A stretch of 45,035 nucleotides of DNA from a virus. How positions within the stretch are numbered: the stretch's first letter is position 1; the number at the start of each line of letters is the position of its first letter. This document shows, in pieces, positions 1 through 10,330 of the stretch. The DNA is taken from positions 1-45,035 of the IMG/VR virus record IMGVR_UViG_3300030331_003406; one strand, given 5' to 3'. Under the pieces are notes generated by a model, which did no database searches, had not been told where the DNA came from, and saw only the letters and a list, made by a program, of their open reading frames with translations. The translations under genes were made by a program, and so were the position numbers.

Positions 1-19
1 CTTTTTTTTTGGATTTTCT

Positions 20-88
20 TCAATGCCCTATTTTAAATTCGCTTATTATAAGTTTTGTTGGGCTAAATGAGAGCATCATATCAATCAT
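20..88 (-). CDS. possible 22-residue peptide after the tail fibre
   Basis: A short frame opens with an ATG that overlaps the TGA stop of the tail fibre gene (ATGA), the coupling used at many other junctions in this block. It encodes 22 residues beginning MIDMMLSFSP and ends in TGA. No family is recognisable and there is no independent ribosome binding site, so it could be chance. The remaining bases to the window edge hold only an A/T-run and no visible gene. Confidence 0.25.
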   Translation of the reverse strand: MIDMMLSFSPTKLIISEFKIGH

Positions 89-1500
89 GTAATTATACCA
101 ATTAACTGTAAAGCATCGATAAGAGCATTTAATTTAGTTTCAAGTGCAGTAACGGCTGCGGCAGTAGTAGTATGGTCTGCGGCAGTAGGATTTGCAGGAG
201 CATCGGGATTAATAGCAGAAGGAGTTAAATTACCAACAGATTGTTGAGCAGCAGGAGTAGTTCCATAAAAACCGATTTGCGGCCCATCATGATTTAAATT
301 ACCTTCGATTTCTAATTCGTTTCCTACTTTTAAATTATGTCCTGCTGACATTTCTATATTAGCATGACATTCAATACCTCCTGCATCTTTAAATACCAAA
401 ATAGCATTACCATCAGGGCTTCCATCTTCATCTCGAATAGATAAATCAGTTCCGCCATTTGTCATCTGAATACGCCACTGTAATGAAGGACTTGAAGCCA
501 TATCGTCAAAAAACAACATAGCAGCATCATAAGAAGAATTTGCACGACCAAAGCGTAAATTAGCATGAGAGCCTGTGCTTGCTACTCTCGCAATAGTAGT
601 TGCTGCCGTTTTAACATCTAAATGGACATCAGGAGAAGTAGTTCCAATGCCTACTCTATTATTTGCAGAATCAACGTGTAAGGTACTTGTATCAACAGTT
701 AAATCTTTACCTGCGGCAATAGTTACATCGCCAGTTAAATCTAATGTTGCTTCTCCTTGAACGGCTGAAATAGCATCAGCATCAGTATAAGCAGAAGGAA
801 TAGCCGCTAAAGCAGCCTTTGCATTAGAATGAGTATAAATTAAAGCATGGCCATTTTGTCCAGAACCTACTGTTTGGTCGCCATCAATGGTTAAAGTTCC
901 TAATTTAATATCGCCTGTTCCATGAGGAGTTAAATTAATAGCAGCATTTGAATTAGTCGTAGCAATATCTATACTGTCGGTATCGCAGGTAATTGTTCCC
1001 ATTTCAGTATATGTTCCACTTGCACTTCGGGCAATTGAAAAAGAATTTTCTGCCTTCTTAAAAGTCAAGTATTGAATATCAGGGTCAGTAGATGAACCTT
1101 TATACGTTACTACTCCAATAATAATATCGCTTGTATTATAGGAAGGAACTTTATCTACTGCACTTGGAGAACGAAAAACGATATTATTGCTGCTATCAAC
1201 AACCAAAAGATGATAACCATTAGCAGTAGTAAAACCCATCGTTAAATTAGATACCCCGCTTGCCAAATGGCCTCCAGAAGAAATAACTTTACCTTCTCTA
1301 CAAATTACTCCTGCGGAAACATCTATTTGTGTATATTGATTAGTTCCAGCAGTTATATTAAAACCACTAATAACATAATTTTGTCCTAATCCTAAAGAAA
1401 GGGCTTTAATAATTCCAGTATGCGGAAAATCTACGCCATCTTCTATTGGATTAGGTGTTCCAGTCGTGCTTTGTCCATAAAAGTTCGGATTATTTACCAT
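85..1500 (-). CDS. tail fibre / receptor-binding protein
   Basis: About 471 residues, probably a trimeric tail fibre that contacts the host surface. The sequence is Gly/Ala/Thr/Asn-rich and beta-prone, with the phage-fibre signature GIGTTSPDVHLDV in the second half, where repeated shaft regions often carry G-I-G-T-T-x-P. A short heptad-like helix, roughly the last 30 residues (AAVTALETKLNALIDAL), could trimerise the tip. An upstream in-frame TTG exists, but the ATG at 1500 is preferred: it follows a GGAGGTTGA site at proper spacing and the stop of the preceding gene. It lies at the distal end of the tail block, as expected for a fibre. Fibre genes diverge quickly, so host specificity cannot be inferred. 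Confidence 0.7.
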   Translation of the reverse strand: MVNNPNFYGQSTTGTPNPIEDGVDFPHTGIIKALSLGLGQNYVISGFNITAGTNQYTQIDVSAGVICREGKVISSGGHLASGVSNLTMGFTTANGYHLLVVDSSNNIVFRSPSAVDKVPSYNTSDIIIGVVTYKGSSTDPDIQYLTFKKAENSFSIARSASGTYTEMGTITCDTDSIDIATTNSNAAINLTPHGTGDIKLGTLTIDGDQTVGSGQNGHALIYTHSNAKAALAAIPSAYTDADAISAVQGEATLDLTGDVTIAAGKDLTVDTSTLHVDSANNRVGIGTTSPDVHLDVKTAATTIARVASTGSHANLRFGRANSSYDAAMLFFDDMASSPSLQWRIQMTNGGTDLSIRDEDGSPDGNAILVFKDAGGIECHANIEMSAGHNLKVGNELEIEGNLNHDGPQIGFYGTTPAAQQSVGNLTPSAINPDAPANPTAADHTTTAAAVTALETKLNALIDALQLIGIIT

Positions 1501-1501
1501 A

Positions 1502-1840
1502 TTATTCAACCTCCAACAAAATAAACAGTTCTAATGTTTCTGTTGTGGAAAACGGGCCAACTCCATCAAAATTGGTTCTATATACCATATCGCTCCCATC
1601 AAATAGGCCGACTTCACGAATTACCTTTCCTTGAATACTACTTCCTGATATAGATACTTTTACTTCAAGAACATTTAAATCTGATTTTGTAATAATAATA
1701 GATGGAGTAACGCTTAAGGGAACATCTAAATCATTAGCCGTAGGGTTAGTGCTATTACCCCCTAAACCAATTTTAGCACTATCAAATAAATTATCTTTGA
1801 TGTGAGTAGCGACTAATGTTTTTAATTTATCTGTAATCAT
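1502..1840 (-). CDS. small tail fibre / collar-like protein
   Basis: A 112-residue protein between the giant hub and the fibre, overlapping the hub stop by four bases (ATGA). The segment GKVIREVGLFDGSDMVYR resembles the I-R-E-x-G-L-F-D motif of N-terminal tail-fibre attachment domains in P2-like and other phages, where it joins the fibre to the baseplate. Here that domain appears to be a separate polypeptide, so it could be an adaptor between hub and fibre. The motif is seen directly; the adaptor role is inference from position. Confidence 0.55.
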   Translation of the reverse strand: MITDKLKTLVATHIKDNLFDSAKIGLGGNSTNPTANDLDVPLSVTPSIIITKSDLNVLEVKVSISGSSIQGKVIREVGLFDGSDMVYRTNFDGVGPFSTTETLELFILLEVE

Positions 1841-4800
1841 GCTAAATCTTCCTCCGCTAAATCAGTAATTGTAATTGTTCCTGCACCAAAACCAAGCGGT
1901 AATCCAAAACCAAGCGGTGTAGTGAATCCTAATGCTGCCCCCGTTGAACTTCTCTTACGCACCAACAATTTAAGTTCTTTGGTGTTGAGGGTGTCTAAGA
2001 AATTAAATGATACTTCGTTAGAAGTTAAATCCGCACTTCTTAATGCAGACTTTGTTTCTTTACTAGCAATTAATAATTCTGAGAAAATATCGGATAAGTC
2101 CTTCGTATATCTTCCTAATTGTAATTTAATAAAACCAGTAAGTTGATGTTCCATTTCTAAAACAATAAATTCTCCAGTTTCAATATTTTCTCTAGGAAGG
2201 GAAACAGTTACAATATCACCGACTCTCAATTGGTTGATTCCTTTATTCTGCATCGTAAAAGACAACTTTTGATTAAATCTTGAATGTATTCTAAGTAGTT
2301 TGGTTGCTCTTTTATCTACTTCTTCTTGTGTAAGTAATGTGCCATCAACTACTTCTAATGTCTTCCTTCCCCTGCTATTGATGGAACGAATATCTTTACG
2401 GGTCGCTTTGTGTGAAGAACCATATACAATAATTTCATTAAAGAAATCAAATAAAGTAGTCTGTTTTTCAAATTCAGATATTAAATAATCTCCGCTATCG
2501 TCAATAGTAATATCGGTATAGTATTCATTTTCATCTTCTGGTGCGATTTTAAAAACATCATTTTCTTCTAAAATTTTCATATCTTTTTTATCTAAAATAT
2601 AATTGATAGCAGAATATAAATCAACACCTTGATAATTTGGTGCTAAAAACATAGGAGTATCTGTTCCTGTCGTTTGGAATTGTATTTCTTCTGTTTCTAA
2701 AAGTTCATTGATTAAATCTTCTCCTTCTAATCCAATGCTAACAGTTGTTCCAATACAGGCTCTATTGGGTGAAATTTTTAATTCTTTACGGCTATTAACA
2801 GTAAATGTTTCAGAAACGGAAACGACTCCCTTTCCATTAAAACCTTCACCTAAAGCAAAACTTGAAAAATTTTCAGAATTTGAAGAGGTAACTGTTATTT
2901 TTTTATTTTCATCACCATCTGAAAAATATAGATTGTAATCTCCATTTGGAAAATTAGTCTGCATAAAGTTTTTACTATCTCTTAAAACCAAATGATTATC
3001 AGTAGATTGTTTATCAGTATCTACCAAAACAAACATAGACAATACTCCTTCATTTTCAGTAGTATTTCCTGCTTCTTTCGTTATTCCTTCTCTTGAAGTG
3101 TAGTCCTGTTTTGGTTTATACACTTCATTACTATTCGGAATTTTAGTATAAGAAGAACTTAAAGTGTTTAATAATATTTTATCTGGGAAGAAATCATAAA
3201 TGCAAGTTTCATTTGGTTGTAATATTCTATATGCTGAATTACTAGATAGAGGAGTATCTGTAACAATTTTATGTGAATTAGCGTCTGAGGAATTAACTTC
3301 ATGAGAAATAACATAGATTAGATTATTAGGAACAACATTATTCATTCTTTTTCCAATATTTAAACTGCTTGTAGTTGCTGTTGGGGTTGAAGTAGAGAAT
3401 GTAATGTCTGTTCCATCAGTATGTTTTCCACTCTCTATTGCTAAATAACAACCTGTTATGTCGGTAAGTTTTAGAAATTGATTTTGAATAACAGGAACTG
3501 TGCCTGAAGCCGTTATATTATCGAGGTCAAAATCATATTCATATACTGTTCCATTAGAAGATTTGGAACTAGTTTCATCTACATCATAGGTAAATGTTAA
3601 AGAATCGGTATTTGAATCAGTTGCAGCAGTATCTAAAACAACAGTAGTAGTATTAGTAATTGAAGAAATTTTTGTTCCAGTAGGAATACCAGTTCCCGCA
3701 ACGACCATACCACTCGATAAAACAGAAGAATCCGCAACAGTCAAAGTAGTGTTTCCTTGTTTGGTGCAATTCTGTGTATAAGAAGGAATACATAATCTTG
3801 GTTTAAATACCATATAACTTCCATCTACTGCATAAGGTTTTGAAGTTGTAAAATCAGAACCTATCAAAGCCTCGTCATCAAATCTGTTTTTAAATTCTTT
3901 AAAATGCGTATCTGATTCAATGGTAAAGTGTTTTGTAGAAAAGGGCTTCATACTCGTTCCTGTTCCATCAACGTGTTCTACTGTATTTGTGTTCTTCAAA
4001 ACTCCTGTTGTAGCACCAACTTCAACTTGACTGGCCCCACCATCTTCAATAGAGAATCTATCTAAAGATACTCCTAACATACCATAATAAAGAGTATTAT
4101 TCAAGTGCGGAAATAAATTAGTAAAGAAAAACAAGTCTGTTAAATCAGCAGCGTCTATTTGTGCAAAATCAGAAAATTTATCATTTACAAAAGGCAAATA
4201 AATTTCGTCATTTGCATTAGCAGGAAAAGCCACATTTCTTGCATACTCATAGAGCCAATCATTGACATCATCTCCATATCCTGTGTCGCTGGGAACAATG
4301 GCACATTTAAGAGGGTGCAATCTGCCATTACCTACTCTTGCAAAAGTATCAACACGATTTCTTCCGTCTACGTCTATAACAGTAAATTTATATTTAACTG
4401 CATTTTGTGGGGCTGTTGCAGTAAATCCTCCACTATTTTTTCTGGTAAAATTTGCAAAGTCTGTTAATTCAAAAGCAGTTTTAGGAGACGCAGGGTTCAG
4501 TGAGTTACTACCATTACCAGCACCAGTAGTAACAGTTCCTATTAAATGACCAGAAGTGCTATCAAAAAGAAAATCGCCATCATCTAAAGTTTGATTAGAA
4601 GTAAATGTAATAATATCGGCAGTATTTCCTGAATTCTTAGCAATTGAAGAAATAGCACCAGAACCCGCTAAAGTTACCTTTTCCCAACCGATTATACCAG
4701 AATAAATCGTATCTTTTATTTCTCTTTTAATTGGTTTTTCTGGATTTACCCTATTAAACATAAAATCAAAAGTGAGTTCCGTTAATCTCATTAAGCCAAA

Positions 4801-7800
4801 TCTCTTAAGGTTGCTAATATCAATATCTGTTGAAAAATCAACCGTTTGATAATTAGAGTCTGTGAGAGATAATCTATTTGTTGTGTTTAAAGAAGAGTCT
4901 TTTTGTTCTTTGTTTTCTATCAAAAATAAATTATATTTAGATAGATTAAACTTATTATCTACATTAAAAATACTATCTTTTCTTAAAGAAGAATATGGCA
5001 ATATGTCTCCTATTGTATAAAGAAATAGCCTTGAGGCAGATTCATCATTATTACTATACTGCGCTTCCAGAAGGTCAGCGACTCCAGTTTTAATAAAAAC
5101 GTCATCTTCATTATCATGTATTCTTCTAAAAGTACCGCTTGCTCCATAAGGGGTAGTTAAGCCTCTTAAGTCAAATGGTAGTGTTCTATATGTAGAAAGA
5201 GTTTTATTAAACTCATTCAAATTTTCACTCGCTATATTTGGCTTGAACTGATAATTTGATGTAAAGTAATTTAATTTTGACCTGTTATCATATAGTTTTG
5301 GAACAACTACATCGTTAGTGTTTGCAATACTCCTATTATCAGTTAAAAAATTACCAGTAATAAAATCCTTAGACTTATAGTAGAACTGTCCATATGAACG
5401 TGAATAGTCTCGACCTCCTGTTAATTCTTCTAAGTTTAGAGGCACTAATCCTCTATTTGTTTTATCTGTTGTCGAAATTGAATTAAAACTTTTAGGATGT
5501 GGCAGGATGTTAATTTTTCCTCCCCACATATGCTTTCCATTAATAAAAACCAAATCATTGGACTTTTTAGTGCCTATATACAATTTTTCCCCAACTGTAA
5601 AGGCATGAACAGCCCTATCTAAACGTATTTTTTGTTCATGGATTGTTGTTCCTCCAGCATCACTATAAGTTTCGACTACAAAACTAGTAATTTTACCAAC
5701 AAATGTTTTTATTCCTGTTGTAGTGGTAGAACTAGAATTACCAACAAATATTAAATCATCTCGCTTTAAATCATAAGTGGAATAATTAGTAGATACTAAA
5801 CTATCAAAAGTGTTAGAACCATGAAGAACACTCACTGCCCCAGCAGCAGTAAAAGTATTATCTTCGTTTGTAAAATGATAATCAGTTTTTCTACCTAGAG
5901 TTATTGGTATATATGGAGCAAGTTCTATTTCAGTAATATTATCTTTTTTTGCTGTCGAAACAATTTCAAAATCAATTAAAGTATTTACTGTATCAAAAGA
6001 AGATTTTCCTGCACTACCATGCTCATCCTTTAACAATGTCTGGAAAGCAAAATCATTTGAAATAGATGAAGGGCTATTGATAGCATACCCTACTGCTCCT
6101 TCATTTGTATTTTGGCTTGTTCCGATTAAAGAAGTATCTTCTCCGCCAAAGAATACTGCATCTGTTGTAAAATTAAAAGTAGCAGCAGAACTTATTGTAA
6201 ATGTTGTATCGCTATCAATAGAAACAATTGTTGCCCCTATTGGAATAAAGGTATGTTCTTTTACTTCCATACCAACTAATAAGTCCGAAGTATCTGCAAC
6301 TGTTACTGTTGTATTTGATGATGTTGTTGTGGCACTTTTTCTAATTGATTTAATTTTATTGCCTGCCGTAAAAACAAATCCTCTATTCGCTGCTCCAGTT
6401 AATGAAGAGGGTTTATTTGTAGCCAAAGCATTTGAACCTAGTGCTTTCGTTAATACATAGTTCTTTTCTGTATCTATATACAATGCTTCAGAATTAAGTT
6501 CTGTTATCGCAGGTGTAATTATTAATCTTCTTTTTGTGCTAGAAGTGTGATTAGAGAGATTTGTAATTTCGCCAACATAACCATTTGGCCCAAATAACCT
6601 AACACCAGCAAAAACTCTTCCCTCTAAAACAGAAGTATTTGCTATAAGAACATCTAAATCAATTTGAGTGTCTCCTAAAGCAATAGTATGTGTGTCTCCT
6701 GAATTAAGTTCTTCCAGTTTATTATATGGACTATTGCTAGAATAAATAATATCTTCACTAAACAAAGTGTTAAGATTCACAATAGGAGAAAGTAATTTGT
6801 TAAACTTATCCCTTCCTTTAATCTCTACAATAGTTTGTCCATTTTCTTTTTTGGATTCTATGCTTTCTATTTCTCCATTGAATCTTTCAATGAATAATTG
6901 ATATTGTCCTTTTGTAAAACTCAAAGGATTAGTATTATACGAATCATCACCAAAAGATAATGTAAGCATATTTTTAACTGCATCACAAGCAGTTACAGAC
7001 GCAAATCTTCCTTCATGGTTTAATGAAGTAAAGGAAACATACATCTTACTAAACCTTCCATTTAGTAAGTGAGTATCGAGCATAAGTGTGCCATCATTTG
7101 CGTTATATGCTCGCCTGTGAAGCACTTCTCCGCTTGATGGGCTTACGGTCTGTGCAGTAAAAATTCCATCATCCTCGCCTCTTGCATAGGGGTCTGAAGT
7201 GTCATTTTGAAAGGTAATCGTCTGCGTTGTTCCGAAGAGAGTTCCAAAAGAATTAACAATTAAAATTTTATCGCCTAATTTAACCTCATCACCTGTATTT
7301 AAAACCGTTCCTAAATCATATTCAGTTTCAAACGAAAATACAAATGCTGATGTTGATGAATCATAAGTGGCCTTTAATGGGAAAAATTCATTTAAGTCAC
7401 TACTATGAATATTATGACGTGCTCTATATGCAGTAAATTCTTTTATTTTTCTTGGAATAATTCTAGCATTGTCTATGATAGAAGTTTCTGAAAATCCACC
7501 CTTACCATCAATAGATTCTGTATTTATGTGGTCATAAGCATTATATAAGAAGTTTGATTTTGTTGGTGAAAAGTCATAATGTAAATATCTTGTTGGCCCA
7601 GTATATGCTGGCGAATTGATTTCATCATCTGATATTCTTCTAGCATTAACATAAGTTAAATTGTAGTTAGTTGTATCAGCCGTCGCAGAATAATTTTCAT
7701 TACTTGTATAATTAGTAGATTGGGCCGCATCTAAATCTCTTAATTTATCTGTTAATTTAACTCTATGTGTGAATTTGCTATAATCAATAACCGTTTTTCC

Positions 7801-8493
7801 AAAGTCTTGAACTGTAACAAATGTTATTGAGGGGTCACTACTACTTAAAGTAAAACTGTTTGATGTTCCTGATTCTCTCATAGCAAAATATTTAGTGTTG
7901 TGGTCTAATTCTTTTTCCTTATCTAACCCATCATAAAAATAAAATGATGGTCTAGCAACAGCAATATTTCTTGCTGGCTGGTCTTCCTGATTAGGAGTTA
8001 AAGCGGTGTCTTGAAGCAGACCTAAAGAAAGAGCAACAATATCTGTATTTTGTGTAACTTGAAATATAATGAATTTGGTATCTTTTGGTATTTCATTACC
8101 CAGTTTTGGTTCAAATTCAAAAGCATCGCCTATTAAATCCTCTGTTTTAACTTCGGTAATTTTAGCAAAGTGGTGCTGTAAAGGAGAATCCGAATATATA
8201 AGAACAAAGTAATCATTTGTTGTAAATTTTAGTGTTGTAGCATTCCAATCAGTTGGATTAAATCTAACACCTGTCGTAGTTAAAGAATCATAACATTTGA
8301 TTCTAAATCCTTTTGTATTAGCAAGATTAGAATTTTCAGTAACGGTTCCGCCAAAACCAGTAACAGATACAGAAACTCCACCATGTTTAACAATAGCAGT
8401 ATTGATTCTGTCTCCGTTGGAAAAACCACCGAAAGAAGATAGATGTGGATTTGTTGGTGCATTAAAGTCATCCCCAGTAACTCTCAAACTCAT
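1837..8493 (-). CDS. giant tail hub / tip protein
   Basis: A 2218-residue protein, the largest in the window. It follows the distal tail genes and precedes the fibres, where the central tail hub or tip protein normally sits. Residues about 530-580 (ERFNGEIESIES, then VEIKGRDKFNKLLSP) look like the first barrel of gp27/gpD-type hub proteins. Residues about 1920-2150 (RVGDIVTVSLPRENIETGEF, then LGRYTKDLSD) look like the second half of such a hub. The roughly 1300 residues between are beta-rich and contain two copies of a T-V-A-D-x-S-x-L-x-x-G-M module (near 6155-6345 and 3600-3770), which also occurs in the connector protein at 15.6 kb. The C-terminus is Gly/Leu/Thr-rich. The ATG follows an AGGTGGATGA site. 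I see no lytic enzyme motif. The hub role is moderately sure; the inserted part is unassigned. Confidence 0.6.
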   Translation of the reverse strand: MSLRVTGDDFNAPTNPHLSSFGGFSNGDRINTAIVKHGGVSVSVTGFGGTVTENSNLANTKGFRIKCYDSLTTTGVRFNPTDWNATTLKFTTNDYFVLIYSDSPLQHHFAKITEVKTEDLIGDAFEFEPKLGNEIPKDTKFIIFQVTQNTDIVALSLGLLQDTALTPNQEDQPARNIAVARPSFYFYDGLDKEKELDHNTKYFAMRESGTSNSFTLSSSDPSITFVTVQDFGKTVIDYSKFTHRVKLTDKLRDLDAAQSTNYTSNENYSATADTTNYNLTYVNARRISDDEINSPAYTGPTRYLHYDFSPTKSNFLYNAYDHINTESIDGKGGFSETSIIDNARIIPRKIKEFTAYRARHNIHSSDLNEFFPLKATYDSSTSAFVFSFETEYDLGTVLNTGDEVKLGDKILIVNSFGTLFGTTQTITFQNDTSDPYARGEDDGIFTAQTVSPSSGEVLHRRAYNANDGTLMLDTHLLNGRFSKMYVSFTSLNHEGRFASVTACDAVKNMLTLSFGDDSYNTNPLSFTKGQYQLFIERFNGEIESIESKKENGQTIVEIKGRDKFNKLLSPIVNLNTLFSEDIIYSSNSPYNKLEELNSGDTHTIALGDTQIDLDVLIANTSVLEGRVFAGVRLFGPNGYVGEITNLSNHTSSTKRRLIITPAITELNSEALYIDTEKNYVLTKALGSNALATNKPSSLTGAANRGFVFTAGNKIKSIRKSATTTSSNTTVTVADTSDLLVGMEVKEHTFIPIGATIVSIDSDTTFTISSAATFNFTTDAVFFGGEDTSLIGTSQNTNEGAVGYAINSPSSISNDFAFQTLLKDEHGSAGKSSFDTVNTLIDFEIVSTAKKDNITEIELAPYIPITLGRKTDYHFTNEDNTFTAAGAVSVLHGSNTFDSLVSTNYSTYDLKRDDLIFVGNSSSTTTTGIKTFVGKITSFVVETYSDAGGTTIHEQKIRLDRAVHAFTVGEKLYIGTKKSNDLVFINGKHMWGGKINILPHPKSFNSISTTDKTNRGLVPLNLEELTGGRDYSRSYGQFYYKSKDFITGNFLTDNRSIANTNDVVVPKLYDNRSKLNYFTSNYQFKPNIASENLNEFNKTLSTYRTLPFDLRGLTTPYGASGTFRRIHDNEDDVFIKTGVADLLEAQYSNNDESASRLFLYTIGDILPYSSLRKDSIFNVDNKFNLSKYNLFLIENKEQKDSSLNTTNRLSLTDSNYQTVDFSTDIDISNLKRFGLMRLTELTFDFMFNRVNPEKPIKREIKDTIYSGIIGWEKVTLAGSGAISSIAKNSGNTADIITFTSNQTLDDGDFLFDSTSGHLIGTVTTGAGNGSNSLNPASPKTAFELTDFANFTRKNSGGFTATAPQNAVKYKFTVIDVDGRNRVDTFARVGNGRLHPLKCAIVPSDTGYGDDVNDWLYEYARNVAFPANANDEIYLPFVNDKFSDFAQIDAADLTDLFFFTNLFPHLNNTLYYGMLGVSLDRFSIEDGGASQVEVGATTGVLKNTNTVEHVDGTGTSMKPFSTKHFTIESDTHFKEFKNRFDDEALIGSDFTTSKPYAVDGSYMVFKPRLCIPSYTQNCTKQGNTTLTVADSSVLSSGMVVAGTGIPTGTKISSITNTTTVVLDTAATDSNTDSLTFTYDVDETSSKSSNGTVYEYDFDLDNITASGTVPVIQNQFLKLTDITGCYLAIESGKHTDGTDITFSTSTPTATTSSLNIGKRMNNVVPNNLIYVISHEVNSSDANSHKIVTDTPLSSNSAYRILQPNETCIYDFFPDKILLNTLSSSYTKIPNSNEVYKPKQDYTSREGITKEAGNTTENEGVLSMFVLVDTDKQSTDNHLVLRDSKNFMQTNFPNGDYNLYFSDGDENKKITVTSSNSENFSSFALGEGFNGKGVVSVSETFTVNSRKELKISPNRACIGTTVSIGLEGEDLINELLETEEIQFQTTGTDTPMFLAPNYQGVDLYSAINYILDKKDMKILEENDVFKIAPEDENEYYTDITIDDSGDYLISEFEKQTTLFDFFNEIIVYGSSHKATRKDIRSINSRGRKTLEVVDGTLLTQEEVDKRATKLLRIHSRFNQKLSFTMQNKGINQLRVGDIVTVSLPRENIETGEFIVLEMEHQLTGFIKLQLGRYTKDLSDIFSELLIASKETKSALRSADLTSNEVSFNFLDTLNTKELKLLVRKRSSTGAALGFTTPLGFGLPLGFGAGTITITDLAEEDLA

Positions 8494-9665
8494 TCATCCA
8501 CCTCCTCAAATCTTAAGTAAAGAACGGTATTGTTGAGATTAGGCATGAGATTATTAATTGCAGTAAATTCTGTTTTTCTAATGTTCATGATGCTAAGTTC
8601 GTGAAGTTCTCCCATAAATTGATTATTAGTTGTAGCCGTATCTAGCGCAGTAGTTGTGCCAGTTCCATTTGCCCCAATAAAACAATCTTCTGCCGCTAAA
8701 GTAAATGAATTCGTTTGTGTATGCGTTGCTGTTTTAACTAAACGACCGTTAAAAAAGATTTCAATAGTTTTGTTTTGATTATTCCATGCACAGGCTATAT
8801 GATAAGTATTATTGATATAACTTGGTTCAAAAAATTCATCATGAATAAAAATTTCACTTCCTGAAGGAACAGAAACTGAAGGGTCTAGTTTTAAAGTGAG
8901 GCTACTTGAGTTAGCCGTGTGAACAATACCAAAAGAAGTAAAAGTCAATCCATCTCGAATAAATACTTCTTTACCATTAAATACGTGTTGGTTGGCATTT
9001 GTTAAATTAGCGACTTTACTGCTAAAAGGACTCGTCGTAGAACCGATGCTCTTGTATTTTATTTTACCATCAGACTCAAATCCCTTCTCTACAAAGGAAT
9101 CATACTGTGTTCCTAAGTTCGGTAAAATAACCGCATCGCTTGTAAAGTGTTCCATAGCGGCTGAACCTAATTTAATACCCACCTTAATTTTATATCGAGC
9201 AGGGTTATTTTCTGTATGCAAAGTATCGTTTACTAAACTGACTTGAAAATTACTATTGTGGAATATTCGCATTTCATGAGAAATACGATTTGCTCTTGTT
9301 AAGTATCTTTCATTTTCATGATTGTCTTTATTTCCTGCCGCAACAATATCTTGCCCAATTGCGGGCATTATTTTCTTGGTAGAAGTATTATAAGAATTAC
9401 CTCCGCTAATGGAGGTCTTTGTGATATTTGCTGGTTTGTTAAAAGTTCCTGCTGTTCTGTGAATACCATATCCATTGACATCATATGGAGTAACAACACA
9501 TTCAAATGTAAAATTATCATCTAATGCCCAAAGACCATATTTAATATCGCTGGCATCAGAATGTGTAGTAGAAATATTATCAGAATAATCTATTGTTAAA
9601 AAGCCATTACACATAACTGGAAAAACAAGCGAGCGTTGTTTTCCTGTAAAAATAGCATAAGACAT
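8490..9665 (-). CDS. LamG/concanavalin-like tail protein
   Basis: A 391-residue protein whose C-terminal half reads as a laminin-G/concanavalin A-type jelly roll: YHIACAWNNQNKTIEIFFNG, then an F-x-I-G-A-N-G segment and FMGELHELSIMN. Such domains bind sugars or other ligands and are common in tail tips and fibres. The N-terminal half is also beta-rich and may anchor the protein. It overlaps the giant hub start by four bases and follows AGGTGTCATT, a clear ribosome binding site. Likely role: distal tail or tip component with carbohydrate-binding potential. The fold call rests on pattern recognition only. Confidence 0.6.
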   Translation of the reverse strand: MSYAIFTGKQRSLVFPVMCNGFLTIDYSDNISTTHSDASDIKYGLWALDDNFTFECVVTPYDVNGYGIHRTAGTFNKPANITKTSISGGNSYNTSTKKIMPAIGQDIVAAGNKDNHENERYLTRANRISHEMRIFHNSNFQVSLVNDTLHTENNPARYKIKVGIKLGSAAMEHFTSDAVILPNLGTQYDSFVEKGFESDGKIKYKSIGSTTSPFSSKVANLTNANQHVFNGKEVFIRDGLTFTSFGIVHTANSSSLTLKLDPSVSVPSGSEIFIHDEFFEPSYINNTYHIACAWNNQNKTIEIFFNGRLVKTATHTQTNSFTLAAEDCFIGANGTGTTTALDTATTNNQFMGELHELSIMNIRKTEFTAINNLMPNLNNTVLYLRFEEVDE

Positions 9666-9674
9666 AATGACACC

Positions 9675-10325
9675 TCAAGGTAAGATAAGGGCAACAACAA
9701 ATTCTAAACTAAAACTTACATCAACACTTTCTGCACTTAATTCATAACCAAACTGTTGAATGAAACCTTTAAGCCCTCCCGAAGTTGGTGTTGGAAAAGC
9801 CAAAGAACTACTAACACCAATATTATCAAGTTCATTAGGATTGCCTCTTGCTCTAAATGATAATGGAATATTTTCAGTTAATGTTCCATTAGTTGTTATT
9901 GAAGCGTCTGCCGCTTTTCCTCTATCGACATAATTTTCATTTACTTTAGAGGGTATTAAAACAACTAATTCATTAATAGCCTGATATTCAGCAAGACCAG
10001 TAGAATCAACTCCAGAAGCAATTAATTGAGCAATTTCTTGTGGAGTAAAAGTTAAAGTATCAGCAGTTCCGCCTGTTTCTTTATGAGTCCGTCTTATTGT
10101 TGTTTCATTAATAAATCCCTGCAAACTAATTCTTTTACTTGACATTCCTAAATCTAAGGCTGCTGTTTGCGATTCACCTGTTGCTAAACCACTTAAAGGA
10201 ATAGGAAAAGCAGGAATTTGTTTATCAACAGAAACACTAACACTTGTTACATTTAATGGAATAGTATCAATACTAGCACTACTTCCTGAATGTTTTGCTA
10301 TTTTTAAATATACTGTACTTGTCAT
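9675..10325 (-). CDS. distal tail / baseplate protein
   Basis: About 216 residues, immediately after the tape measure gene, the usual position of a distal tail protein linking the tube to the hub. It is beta-rich, with an internal K-R-I-S-L-Q-G-F-I segment like the strand pairs of tail-tube-fold proteins, and ends in a hydrophobic strand. A GTG lies nine bases upstream in frame, but the ATG at 10325 has the better-placed AAGGTGAT site, which includes the stop of the tape measure gene. No catalytic motif is seen. The assignment rests mainly on gene order. Confidence 0.5.
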   Translation of the reverse strand: MTSTVYLKIAKHSGSSASIDTIPLNVTSVSVSVDKQIPAFPIPLSGLATGESQTAALDLGMSSKRISLQGFINETTIRRTHKETGGTADTLTFTPQEIAQLIASGVDSTGLAEYQAINELVVLIPSKVNENYVDRGKAADASITTNGTLTENIPLSFRARGNPNELDNIGVSSSLAFPTPTSGGLKGFIQQFGYELSAESVDVSFSLEFVVALILP

Positions 10326-10330
10326 AATTA

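Noticed and set aside
1-84. Poly-T run at the left edge as a terminator
   Set aside because: For minus-strand transcripts this run reads as A, not U, so it does not fit a T-rich archaeal terminator for these genes.
575-6460. Plus-strand open frames in the tail region
   Set aside because: They lie antisense to the hub and fibre genes, have compositions typical of reversed Ser/Thr/Asn codons, and lack ribosome binding sites.
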